From contig JAJEKV010000051.1 in assembly GCA_021234155.1 (NCBI GenBank), positions 9,818,105-9,882,104 of the forward strand: a stretch of 64,000 nucleotides of DNA, in the 5' to 3' direction. The stretch comes from Isoetes taiwanensis (taxonomy: Eukaryota > Streptophyta > Lycopodiopsida > Isoetales > Isoetaceae). Below, in pieces: positions 12,330 through 23,222 of this stretch. The position numbers and the translations under genes are program-made. The notes below the pieces were generated by a model. The model was not told the DNA's origin and did no database searches. It saw only the letters and a list, made by a program, of their open reading frames with translations. Each line of letters begins with the position of its first letter. Position 1 is the stretch's first letter.

Positions 12330-13600
12330 TAAGTACAAGAACTTAGGCCTAGTGTGTGTTAATGGGTCTTGGACTCTAATGGGTTTTAAAAAAAACTAAA
12401 AAAGATGTGCACCTTGGTTTTGGATTGCTCCCCTATGGTTTTAGCAGAGGGGTCTAGATGCCGTACAGGTGGCATGGCCTCTCACCAACGTGGCAGTCCA
12501 TGGAGAGAATGGCAATGCGGCGAAGTCCTCCCCTGATCCAGCCATGGCGTTGAAGCAAGAAAGCTTCAGATTCGAAGCAAGAAAGCTTCAGATTCGAAGC
12601 AAGCACGGTGGAACCAAGCTTGGCGCCGAATTAAACTTTCAATGGATTTATTCTGACTGCGCCCTGCTTTAAAATACAAGCTTTGAATCCTGATACGAGT
12701 CCTGTTACAAGGAGAAGAAAGAATCATTTAACTGCAAAAGAGCGCAGGCTCTCCAAACTCAGTTCTATTCGATCCGCTATGTTGTCTCACCTTTGCAACC
12801 AAGTTTGACGACCAAGCTAGACGGCCGAATGCTCCAAATTTACTCTCTGACATCGCTACCCATCATCGTGTGTGCCAATTCAACATTGTGTCCTGTTTGT
12901 GCAAAATCCGGGCATTCAAGACCTTCAGGCAAACAAACCTATCTGTCTTATCTCTGTCAAGCGCTCCATCTTCAAATCTACCCTATCGGCCATCCTTGCA
13001 GCTGGAGCAATCCATTCTTTGCAAAAAAATCGTGCCTCTCCTGTCTCCCTCAAACGCCCATTTCTTTCTGTTCTATAACTAAGATCGAAGAAGAGACACT
13101 TGGTTTTCATGCTGCACAACCCAAAATAGAAACAATATGATCTTGAACCGCACAAAAAGCACCATTGAAGCAACAAGCCAATCCAACTGCTATCATGTTT
13201 TCCAACAAGATAAAATAAAAACTTGAGAGTAAAAATGATTGCAGAACTCTAATGATCTAGGAATGGTATCGATCCGAGCCCTTGGATCGTTATTCTGGGA
13301 CGGGACGAGCAGCTATATATGTGCTCGTCATTCTTGTGGCTAGTTATCGGCGTCTTCTCACAACATCATCTCTTTCCTTGTTCATTGCTTTTCATCTTTG
13401 AGCTTTTCCATTCCTCTCTTCCGTCAGAACCATTTTCATCCAGATCTTCTTTTCCTCCTCATCTTTGAGCTTTTTTCCAGTCGTATCTAAAACTATTCTA
13501 TTCTATTCTATTCTGCTAGGAGTTACTTCTCCACGTCAGGACAATTTTTGGAGTCGATCTCTATCCTTATTCTATTCGAGCTTTTCTGGGTAATTTGCTA
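12330..13600. other. intergenic, no gene recognised
   Basis: Short open frames exist (for example 12793-13140 plus) but show no family motif, and overlapping frames on both strands are equally open. A short direct repeat (AGCAAGAAAGCTTCAGATTCGA) occurs twice at about 12555-12600. (TTCTA)n occurs at about 13494-13513; by itself it is too little to call a LINE tail. Confidence 0.4.
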
Positions 13601-13676
13601 CTTAGGCATCATTTGGACTACACTGTGAAGATAATCTTTTCGGAGGAAATCGATGATCCAAAAAGTGTTTGTGAGT

Positions 13677-13862
13677 GCAATAGTTCACAAACCGAATGAA
13701 GAGGTGCATCTCATACTGAGGGAATTGCATTGAGCCCATATAAACACGGCCACGAGAGATTAAAATGGAGGCCCAATTATTGTTGCGATAGTTCACAAAC
13801 TGAATGAAGAGGTGCATCTCATACTTGGGGAATTGCATTGAGCCCATATAAACACAGCCATG
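13677..13862. repeat. tandem duplication, about 110 bp period
   Basis: AATAGTTCACAAACCGAATGAAG...GAATTGCATTGAGCCCATATAAACAC is present twice, starting near 13679 and 13789. The second copy is also the left part of the segmental duplication shared with 26472 onwards. Confidence 0.8.
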
Positions 13863-14839
13863 TCCTTATGCCTCATAACCAAATGTTTATTATTTCTCTT
13901 AAGCTAATGCATTGTAACCACATGTTTAGTATTTTTCTTAAGCTAATTTCATTGAGGTATTTGTATTTCTTAAGCTAATTTCATCCATGTATTTATATAA
14001 ATGAATGCATGTGTGCCTCTAGATGTTCTACCACATATGGAAGTTCAAAATCTTCATAGGTATTGCTGGAAGTTCGAAATAATCTTCATAGGTATTGCTG
14101 GAAGTTCAAAATTTTCAAACATCGGTACTGCTTTAGCTTTAACACGTCCAAAATTGATATCATTCTTGACTTAGCATAATGTTTGATATAAGAAATGTTC
14201 GTGACAAAGCCACCACGATAAATTTCTTTTAGTCATCAAATTATATCTTCAAATATCACTTAATGCAAAGCCTAAGGGGTCAATCTTCAAATATGCCCTA
14301 AGCTCCCATTTTAAAAAATTGCCCCTTTGACATGCATCAATCCAAAAAAAGATTTCTACACTCATGTTTGAGACAACATAAACATAAAGGAATGATGTTA
14401 TTTGGTCAACTAGACCAATGTCAATGGATTATGGAAAAACCATGATCTTTAATTTAAGGCAAGAATTGAATAAGAGACTGATGAGGTTCATGAACAAAGC
14501 TCCCAAGCCTGATCATAACTCCATTAAGATCTCGCACATAACCAACCTTTTGTCCCCATTCCTTGTCCTCTGGTGCAGAAACTACAATGGCGCCAGCTTT
14601 TATGGCATGCTGCATTCATTCCACAAATTATATCTTTTAAAACCATCCCCCACACAATGGTATACCCAAAAAAAAAAAAAAAAACTGAAAAAACATTAAA
14701 AAAAATTCAAAAAATAGTATGCCACACAATGGTACACCAAACAAAACATCCGAAAACAGAAAACATAAACCCACCCAATGGTGTACAGGACCCCCGAAAA
14801 AATCCAAAAAAATAGTATCGAAAACGTCAACCCACCCAA
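13754..14839. repeat. segmental duplication, copy 1 (partner 26472-27500)
   Basis: From GAGAGATTAAAATGGAGGCCC at 13754 the sequence follows 26472 onwards for about 1.1 kb with small indels. It includes the last exon of the VOC gene and part of its second intron. The match breaks at 14839 in CACCCAA, where the 5.7 kb insertion begins. It resumes at 20571 (TTGGTATACC) for about 90 bp (ACACCTACACAATGATTTTCC). The VOC exons 1 and 2 present in copy 2 are missing here. Confidence 0.85.
14454..14609 (-). pseudogene. VOC/glyoxalase-fold gene, last-exon fragment
   Basis: Minus-strand reading from a CAG acceptor at 14610 gives the same final exon as the intact VOC gene at 27118-27258 (APEDKEWGQKVGYVRDLNG). 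The end is altered: about 16 bp including the original stop codon are deleted, so the frame runs on to TAA at 14454-14456. Exons 1 and 2 are absent on this copy and the intron is broken by a large insertion. The exon sequence itself is still nearly identical to copy 2, which suggests a fairly recent duplication. It is almost certainly non-functional. Confidence 0.85.
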
Positions 14840-15215
14840 CCATTGACATTAATTAACACAACCATTGGGTCCAACACATTTAAATTAAAATTAAACCCCC
14901 TTTGGTTTGGGTGCATATTCACGCGGGGGGTGACTCCGGGCAACGAGAGCTGTTGGATAGGCATATTCACCCCGTATTCCTTAATCTACACTGTACGTAA
15001 AGTTCCTTGTTTGTGGGGTATGCAAGTAAAAAATTTGCTATATTGTATCACAAGATTCGCAAAATACTATAAGATTTCAAGCGGAATACTAATATGTAGC
15101 ATTATAACAGGGGGTTGTTTTTGTATTTTTGTACTTTTTTTCCTAAGGTTTTTATATGATTTGATGATAGTATTCCATGAGACGTACTAATTGGTACATC
15201 TAGAGTGCACATACG

Positions 15216-17560
15216 CTCACTTTAATTTTCGTGACACTTTCCAATGGTTGAATCCATAAATTTTGATATATATTTTTTATAATAAAAGGTTCTGTTAACA
15301 AAAAGTATTTTTTCTTTCTTCACATGCAAGGCTCGAGACCCTTCAACTTAGGGTTTTGTTCTGCCCATGCCGTATCTGGCCCTCTGCCATATTCGACAGG
15401 GTAGGCCATGGATCATGTCGGATCAGCTAAGCCTATTTTCTTACCTTGTTGCACAGCCTGGGTGTTATGGTTCTTTGAATGGTTCCAAGAGCCCCATGAA
15501 AAGCAAAAATCCGGCAGAGGGAAATGGGTCTGGTCTGGTCTGGTGGTTTGCTTTGTTGTTGTTGCTTTGTTGTTGCTTTGCACAGAACGCTGCTTCAAAG
15601 TCGTATTTTTTATACAAGAGGCCATATGCTGCATCAGATGCAGAGGATTCGTCGGAGTAGATGCAGAGGATTCGTAGGCATTTACCTCACAGCTGCACGG
15701 TTATATTCATGATAGCTGCTTCATCTGGACAGTTTTTATTGCAGTAGACCATACCATAGTTGCCGTCATGCTAACTCCAGCTAACTCCAGCTGACAAAGT
15801 TTTTTCTGCAAGGATTGATGCCTCTCACATAGATCAGTGGCAGCAGCCTTAAAGGTAATCCTCCATTCCCTTTTTCTTGATGGTAATAATTTTTGCAACT
15901 TTAGTTCATGAATTCTTTGTAGTTTTGTTTGATGCTGTAATTCGTGTTCATCAAGTTGAAGTTCTTTAAACCAGGTTTCTGGTATGAAGTCATCTTTGAT
16001 CCATTTGACAATGCTGATGTGCTCTTGCAGCTTGTTCCTAGGCAAGAATCACCAGACCAAGATTTTCCAGCAGGATTCACATGTAAGTTTCATAACATGA
16101 TGCTTGTGCTGTAAGCAGTGCTAAGCATAAGGTCTTTCAATATATTGAGGATATGTTATTAGGTACGTTCATGCACAAGCAGATGGGAGCATCATCACAA
16201 GTGCTTAGCTTCAAATCATAATTTTAAACTAGACTAATGGATGCCAATCAATGCAGTACAGGCAAGTTATTTTAGCATGCATCTACGTTCGTTTTCAAAG
16301 AAAAGCCTGTTGCATTGCAATTCTGTACTTGTATAATCAGGAGTTGGAAATGCTAATGAATGTGGCAACAGTTGCTATTGATCAAGTGGATACAATTGTT
16401 GCCCAAGAACATCTTACAGGTTAGATTCATTCTTTTCGGCGTTGTCATCAATGTCTTGTATTGTAAATATGTTCAAATTAACGCATCACATTTTTTTTCT
16501 TGCATCATTTGCTCCATGATTGATTTCAATCCAGTGGCAAATGCAGTCTACCGACTAATTTTATAAGTATTCAAGTCTTCAACATTAAATTACGCTTCTT
16601 AATGTTTGGTTGCGAAAAATTAAATTACGTTTCTTATATCTTTGGTCGCAGAAACTATAATTATATTATCAATCTTGTTGGATTTAAATTCCATGCTTGT
16701 TTAACGAAAAAAATTGTCGTTGCTCTAAATATTGCATGCATCCTTAAATGGCCAATTTGCAACCTATGTAGGTAATCAGTAGCCTTCATGGTACCAGTAC
16801 CCCCTCTAGTTTGGTACATGATAAGTTGACCAGGGAGTTCCAGCTTGGCATGTAACAAGGGTTGCCATGTAGGTTATCTGGTTGTGCATGCTCCTAAATA
16901 TCTGGTTTTGCATGTTTTACAAATATCCGGTAAGTGACTTGGTTTATGAGCTTAAGTGCGAAGCCAATGGTCACCCCAATGCCATCAAATATTTGCTAAT
17001 AAGCCAAATAATACGAGTGTAACAGGAAGGAATGATATAAAGCACATGAATATGTAGCATATATGTGGAAGTTAGAAAATAACCTTTCAGAGCATAGTTT
17101 GCGCAATATTGCTCATCTCTTTGTATGTTCTCTTTCTTGGTATGGAACTTGCCATCATTTTGTGATTTCCCTCAATTAAAGTTGAGAACCAAGAACTGCG
17201 CATATTCTATCACTGTGATGATTGGGTTGCAGGTAATTAGCTACTCTAATACCCTCCTTAAAGGTGGAAACAATTTATTGCCTCACAGAAAGAATTTTTC
17301 TTACTTTGCATTAAACTGTGCCATGTTATAAATTGGATTCATTGTGATATTTGAAGTGAACAGATTGAACTGGAGAAAGATACAACTGTGCCATTCTTAC
17401 CCTGCAAAGAGAGTCTTATCTGTGCTGTGAGTAAAACCGCAACAGGGTATTGTGTTTGCAGACCAGACAGGAACCCAAGCATTAAGTCCAGTCGATTCAT
17501 AGAATATTCTATAAAAAACCCGAAAAACATGTTTCAAAAAAACCTAAAAAAAAATTCCCC
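15216..17560 (+). other. exon-like blocks of unidentified gene(s) inside the insertion
   Basis: Several blocks look coding and are bounded by splice signals. 16031-16082 (TTGCAG before, GTAAGT after) and 16341-16419 (AATCAG before, GTTAGA after) join in one frame and read ...FQQDSH-ELEMLMNVATVAIDQ... A block at 17365-17427 (AACAG before, GTGAGT after) reads IELEKDTTVPFLPCKESL. On the minus strand 16045-15707 is open and rich in Lys/Gln/Glu/Leu (HELQHQTKLQRIHELKLQKL), possibly coiled coil. I do not recognise the product and could not assemble a full gene. It may be a host gene fragment carried by the insertion. Confidence 0.35.
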
Positions 17561-17629
17561 CCTTTTGTTAGGGCCCGAAGGGCCCAAAAAATTTTTTAAT
17601 ATACCAATCAACACACAAGTACTATTAAC

Positions 17630-18035
17630 ATTATTAACACAAACCATTGCATTTAACACATTTAAATTAAAATCCCCCTTAAACCCCCTTTGGTTTGGGT
17701 GCATATTCACACGGGGGGTTACGTAGGGCAGCGAGAGCCCCAAAAATATATCTACAATACATGTATAAAATTAACACCATTGAGTACATTCTCTCAAACT
17801 TTATAGTATTTTGCAAACCTTAGTATACAGTATACAAAAACTTGTACAGGCATACCCCACAAACGAGGATCGCTATGTACGGTCCAGATCGAGGAATAAA
17901 GGGCAAATATGCCCATCCGACAGCTCTCGTTGCCCGGAGTAACCCCCCGTGTGAATATGCACCCAAACCAAAGGGGGTTTAAGGGGGATTTTAATTTAAA
18001 TGTGTTAAATGCAATGGTTTGTGTTAATAACAGGG
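17630..18035. repeat. palindromic unit with about 100 bp arms
   Basis: The left arm 17630-17730 (AACACAAACCATTGCATTTA... to ...CACACGGGGGGTTAC) is the near-perfect reverse complement of the right arm 17939-18030 (GTAACCCCCCGTGTGAATAT... to ...TGCAATGGTTTGTGTTAA). About 200 bp lie between. GGGCCCGAAGGGCCC, itself a palindrome, precedes it at about 17571 and recurs at 23227. Confidence 0.85.
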
Positions 18036-20563
18036 GGTTTCCTTTGTGTTTTTGTACGCTTTTCACTAAGGTTTTCCTATGATTTCGTGATGTATTCAAA
18101 TGGATGTACTAATGCGTACATCGAGAGTGCACCATTTCTGAGCCATTGATTTTAGCCTTTTTTTTTCAATGGTCAACAACCAATGGCTCACAACAAAAGC
18201 CCTTTTTTTGTGTGTGTGGTGCATAATGGTCAACAACCAATGGCTCACAACAAAAGCCCTTTTTTTTTGTGCGTGTGGTGCATAATGGTCAACAACCAAT
18301 GGCTCACAACAAAAGCCCTCTTTTTGTGTGTGTGGGGTGCATAATGGGCACATGAAGGGCTTGAAGGGCGCATGTAGTGCAGTTTCCCCGCCGGCAACAC
18401 ATTTCTTATCATAACTTTTGATCCAGAGCTCTGTTTGAGATGATTTTTATTGCATTGGAAAGCTCTCTCCGAGATCTTTTTGATAGTGTATGATATGGAT
18501 ATGTTTGGTTATTATCTATTCTAAAACAGCAATTTTTCGGCCGGGTTTGGTAGGCTTTCACATCCTACCAGCTGATTAATATAGGATTGTGCTATTGGAT
18601 ATTGTTTTATGGCTCATTCTGAATGAAGCTTGCAAAAAAATTATCATGCATTTTTAGATTTTGAGGCAGTTATTAAGCAAATTCCAAGGCTTCTAGATCC
18701 TTGTGCTAACACGCAGAAAAGTTTCCCACTTTGGTTTCTCACCACAAGAATCCATGGAGGCCAAAGGCTGCTGTTAAATTCCAGTTGAAAAATGTTTGTG
18801 TATGGGTGTTGCAAACTTTATGACTTTCAGAATAATGGGATCAATATGCTCTATCTTTATGGTAACTTTTACTTATGTTCTATTTGTTTTATTGTGATGA
18901 AATTCAAAAGCTACAGGTGATGAAAGCCTCAAATGAAATCTAGTTTTTTTCTGGTTTGAATTCTAAAATTTTTTGTCACGGGAGGTGGTGGTGGCGTCCC
19001 TAAGGCCCCGAAGGGGCAAAAAAAATTTTTGCAACACAAACCATTAACATCCAACATATAAAAATTAAATCCCCCAACACATAACAACCATTGACATTAA
19101 CAACCAACACATAACTACCATTGACATTAATTAACACAACCATTGGGTCCAACACATTTAAATTAAAATCCCCCTTAAACCCCCTTTTTGGTTTGGGTGC
19201 ATATTCACACGGGGGGCGACATAGGGCAGCGAGAGCCCTTATAATTGTATTTTGCACGTACGAAATCAACATCATATAGTATTCCGCTTGAAATCTTATA
19301 GTATTTTGCAAATCTTGTTATACAGTATAGCAAATTTTGTACTTGCATACCCCACAAACGAGGAACTTTACGTACGGTGTAGATTAAGGAATAAGGGGTG
19401 AATATGCCTATCCAACAGCTCTCGTTGCCCGGAGTCACCCCCCATGTGAATATGCACCCAAACCAAAGGGGGTTTAAGGGGGATTTTAATTTAAATGTGT
19501 TGGACCCAATGGTTGTGTTAATTAATGTCAATGGTAGTTATGTGTTGGTTGTTAATGTCAATGGTTGTTATGTGTTGGTTGTTATGTGTTGGGGGATTTA
19601 ATTTTTATATGTTGGATGTTAATGGTTTGTGTTGCAAAAAAAAAAAATTTGGTCCCTTCGGGGCCTTAGGGGCGCCACCCCCTGTGACAAAAATTTTAGA
19701 ATTCAAACCAGAAAAAAAACTAGAATTCATTTGAGGCTTTCATCACCTGTAGCTTTTGAATTTCATCACAATAAAACAAATAGAACATAAGTAAAAGTTA
19801 CCATAAAGATAGAGCAGATTGATCCCATTATTCTGAAAGTCATAAAGTTTGCAACACCCATACATAAACATTTTTCAACTGGGATTTAACAGCAGCCTTT
19901 GGCCTCCATGGATTCTTGTGGTGAGAAACCAAAGTGGGAAACTTTTCTGCTTGTTAGCATAAGGATCTAGAAGCCTCAAAATCTAAAAATGCATGGTAAT
20001 TTTTTGCAAGCTTCATTCGGAATGAGCCATAAAACAATATCCAATAGCGCAATCCTGTATTAATCAGCTGGTAGGATGTGAAAGCCTACCAAACCCGGCC
20101 GAAAAATTACTGTTTTATCATAGATAACTTAAACAAACATATCCATATCATACACTATCAAAAAGATCTCGGAGAGAGCTTTCCAACGCAATAAAAATCA
20201 TCTCAAACAGAGCTCTGGATCAAAAGTTATGATAAGAAATGTGTTGCCGGCGGGGAAACTGCACTACATGCGCCCTTCAAGCCCTTCATGTGCCCATTAT
20301 GCACCACACGCACAAAAAGAGGGCTTTTGTTGTGAGCCATTGGTTATTGACCATTATGCACCACACGCACAAAAAAAGGGCTTTTGTTGTGAGCCATTGG
20401 TTGTTGACCATTGGAAAAAAAAAAAAAAAGGCTAAAATGAATGGCTCAGAAATGGTGCACTCTAGATGTACGCATTAGTACATCCATTTGAATACATCAC
20501 GAAATCATAGGAAAACCTTAGTGAAAAGCGTACAAAACACAAAGAAAACCCCCTGTTATTATG
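18029..20563. repeat. large inverted repeat, arms about 1.2 kb
   Basis: The left arm (about 18029-19238, from AACAGGGGGTTT to GCAGCGAGAGCC) is the reverse complement of the right arm (about 19421-20563, from GCTCTCGTTGCCC to AAACCCCCTGTT) with only scattered differences. The spacer is about 180 bp. Each arm contains a tandem block CAACCAATGGCTCACAACAAAAGCCC, with three units on the left (18170-18330) and two on the right (20300-20420). There is no gene in the arms. A transcript through this block would fold into a very long hairpin. Confidence 0.9.
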
Positions 20564-20570
20564 CTACATA

Positions 20571-21700
20571 TTGGTATACCTAACCCCCCCCCCCCTCCCA
20601 AAAAAAAAAAAAAACACCTACACAATGATTTTCCCTCTTGAGAGGGAGAGAGAGAAATAAAAAAATAATAATAAAAAAAAAAAAAAAAAAAAACCTTGAT
20701 AAAACTTGATAAAGTATGATTAGAGAGAGAGAGGCAAAATTTGATAAAGTATGATGAACGAGAAACTTTGAATCTGAAAACTCTTGAAATGTTGATGTTC
20801 TTATCGTTAGCGTTGCCCGACGTGGCAGACATGGAATAATTTAAGGGCTAAACTTAGCTATTTGGCAATTTTTTAGCACATTTTCGAAAAATTTGGCTAA
20901 AGTAAATGGAAAAATTTGGGGAAAAAATAATAATTTTAGCTTAACTTTTTCCGGGACTGCACCAACCCTAGAGCTCTTTAGCCAAATGCTAGAAAGTAAG
21001 AGAGTGAAATTTTGTATTGTTTAGCTAAACCATAGAAATTTTTAGAATGAATTTCGAGCTAGTTTAGCTAATATCATTCTAGTTTATACGAAATATATGA
21101 TTAGTAGTTTAGTTTCTAGCATTATAAATTAATTTGAGGCATAGATTTTGCTAGTTAGAATTTTTTTGAATGTTTTCACAAAGAAATGACTAAAATAAGT
21201 GGAAACAATTGAAAAAAAGTATAGTAATTTAGCTTAATATTTTCCGTTGGCCGCATCATAGAATTTTTTGGGATGATGTTTGGGTTAGTTTAGCTAAATG
21301 CTAGAAAGTATGAGAGGAAAAATATGTAGGGTTTAGCTAAACTACAGAAAGTTTTGGGATTAATATAGAGCAAGTTTAGCCAAAGTCATTCTGGCTAATA
21401 AGAAATATCTGATTAGTAATTTATTCCCTGGTGGCAGATGCAGACGATGACATGATCTATGCTAATTGGATGGATCATAAGCAACGCCGCATGGTGCTAT
21501 TGTAAACTTTGGACTAATTACTTTGAATACTAATATGAAGGCCTTTAAGCTTTATATGTGAAATATATATGATGAAGTGTTTTTGCTTTTATATCGAAGA
21601 TGTGCTTGATTATTGCAGCTTTAATGAATGGCTAAGAAAAAATTTAACCTTCAAATGAATGGCATCTTGACAAAATTGCCCTTTTCAACATGAATGCCAA
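20571..21700. repeat. AT-rich region with diverged tandem duplication
   Basis: After the resumed VOC-intron sequence and a run of poly-C, poly-A and GAGAGA simple repeats (20583-20695), a unit of about 290 bp rich in TTTAGCTAAA is present twice, at about 20890-21130 and 21184-21425. Shared landmarks are AATGCTAGAAAGTA.GAGAG and AGAAATAT.TGATTAGTA. No gene was recognised. Confidence 0.6.
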
Positions 21701-21983
21701 CTCTAAAAGTTGCCCTTCAAAAAAATGGAGATACCACCATTCAATTTTAAGGCTTGTGGACTATCTTCTTTTTTAGTGGCGACTGGCCAGAGGAACCGAC
21801 AGTTTGGTCTGACGATTTTTTTTCTTGCCGAGTTATTTTTTGGGAAAATTAGAAAATGAAGACAAAAGCAAATCCAACCAAGGTGACGAAGTTCTAGTAC
21901 TGATAATTCAATGGAAGCAAAAGAACTCATTAATAATTCAATGGAAGCAAGATAATTCTGGCATTGATAATTCAATGGAGGTT

Positions 21984-22079
21984 AGAGGCATGAATTACCT
22001 GCATAGTACTACAACTGTTATTGTTCATCGTGATCTAAAGTCACCAAATCTTCTAGTTGACAAGAACTGGGTTGTGAAG
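21984..22079 (+). pseudogene. stray exon of a Raf-like MAPKKK (CTR1/EDR1-type) kinase
   Basis: The frame reads RGMNYLHS...[12 protein letters not shown], then VDKNWVVK, ending at a GT donor (GTGTGC at 22080). HRDLKSPN is the kinase catalytic loop with the catalytic Asp and metal-binding Asn. The wording is that of plant Raf-like MAPKKKs such as CTR1/EDR1. No glycine loop, DFG motif or other kinase exon was found in the neighbouring 2 kb, and the sequence directly upstream is a short tandem repeat (TTCAATGGAAGCAA). I infer an isolated exon carried or left here by rearrangement. Confidence 0.8.
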
Positions 22080-22287
22080 GTGTGCCCTTTTCGGCATTCA
22101 TGTTTTTCTCTTTCAATCGAAAACATCAAGGTTATATTTGTGTTGATCTTCTTTCTTTTGCAGCTGCTACAAAAACCAAAGTGCATTGACTGGGCAAGGA
22201 AAGTTTCCAACTATGAAAGATCCAACAAGGTATTAGCTCTGTCATTTTGAATACTGCTTTATAAAATGAAGATATATCTGTGTGTAA

Positions 22288-22525
22288 AAGCACCAAGATT
22301 TGCAGTATGAACCTTGCTCATGTCTGGACAGAAGCAGGTTCTTGGATGCAAGGTTAGATTGAGTACCATATATCGAGTAGTGATGTATGCCTTTTTGTTA
22401 TTCCAGAATCTGCATGCAATAAAGCACCAGGATTTGTAGTCTGAACTTTGCTCATGTTTGGACAGAAACAGGCTCTTGGACGCAAGGTTTAGATTGAGTA
22501 CCATATATAAAGTAGTGATGTAGGC
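22288..22525. repeat. tandem duplication, about 130 bp
   Basis: AAAGCACCA.GATTTG.AGT.TGAAC.TTGCTCATGT, followed by TTGGA.GCAAGG and GAGTACCATATAT, occurs at about 22288-22380 and again at 22418-22510. Confidence 0.8.
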
Positions 22526-22599
22526 CACCAAATCATGCCAGATATTTTATTAGCTTGACCACAACTTGATGCCAGCTAAAATCCTTAAGTATAGGTAAG

Positions 22600-23222
22600 A
22601 TGCTTGGTAAGAGGCTATGGCTATAAAGTTTGTTTGGAAAAGCAACCTCGTCTACACTCATCTATTGGACTGAAGCAACTTGCAGATACAGCCTGCACAA
22701 TCTTTGCTACATGATGATGATAGTCCATTTGATCGATACAATGAATTTATTAGTACATTATATTATTCTGTTAAAGTGGTCTTTGTCAAACGATGCATCT
22801 TATGTAGGCGGACTTCAGTTTACTCCCACCATTCTTGTGGCAATTGGAAGCTTCTATCTTACTGAAAGTTGTGTAGAACTCATATTTTTTATTTCCAACT
22901 GAAGGCTTCTATCTTACTGGAAGTTGGATTTGATTGAACACTTATGCAGCAACTATCTTGCTTTTTGTTGCCAACAAGCACAATGTTTTTTGATGCTCTT
23001 GTTTTAAGTTTTTATTTGTTGTTCAAGTTCTCAAAGGGTTGACACTTGTTTTAAGTTCTTATTTGCCTTTCAAGTTCTTAAAGCGGAGCATTGCGAAACT
23101 TTTTTTTACTACTTGTATCATATTTGTATATGTGTGTAAGAGGTGCTTGTATGATATTTGTAATACCAGACTGTATGCCATCTTCGAGAAGATATATGAT
23201 GCTTTGGTTTCGTTTGCTTATG
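22600..23222. other. no gene; one exon-like block
   Basis: After an acceptor-like TTGCAG at 22684 the plus strand reads IQPAQSLLHDDDSPFDRYNE, which looks coding but is not recognised and has no partner exon. The rest is AT-rich with a short direct repeat (AGGCTTCTATCTTACTG) near 22850 and 22902. Confidence 0.3.

Larger units (their letters stand above)
14840..20570. mobile_element. 5.7 kb palindrome-rich insertion in the duplicated VOC intron
   Basis: Comparison with the uninterrupted copy 2 (CACCCAATGGTATACC at 27494-27509) shows that everything from 14840 to about 20570 is inserted. The left end carries the family sequence TTTGGTTTGGGTGCATATTCAC (14899 onwards) and GCATTATAACAGGGGGTTG (15098 onwards). 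The right end carries the inverse, ending AACCCCCTGTTATTATGCTACATA. Between them are about 2.3 kb of unrelated sequence with exon-like blocks and two palindromic units described separately. No transposase was seen, so it looks like a non-autonomous foldback-type or composite element. Confidence 0.6.
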
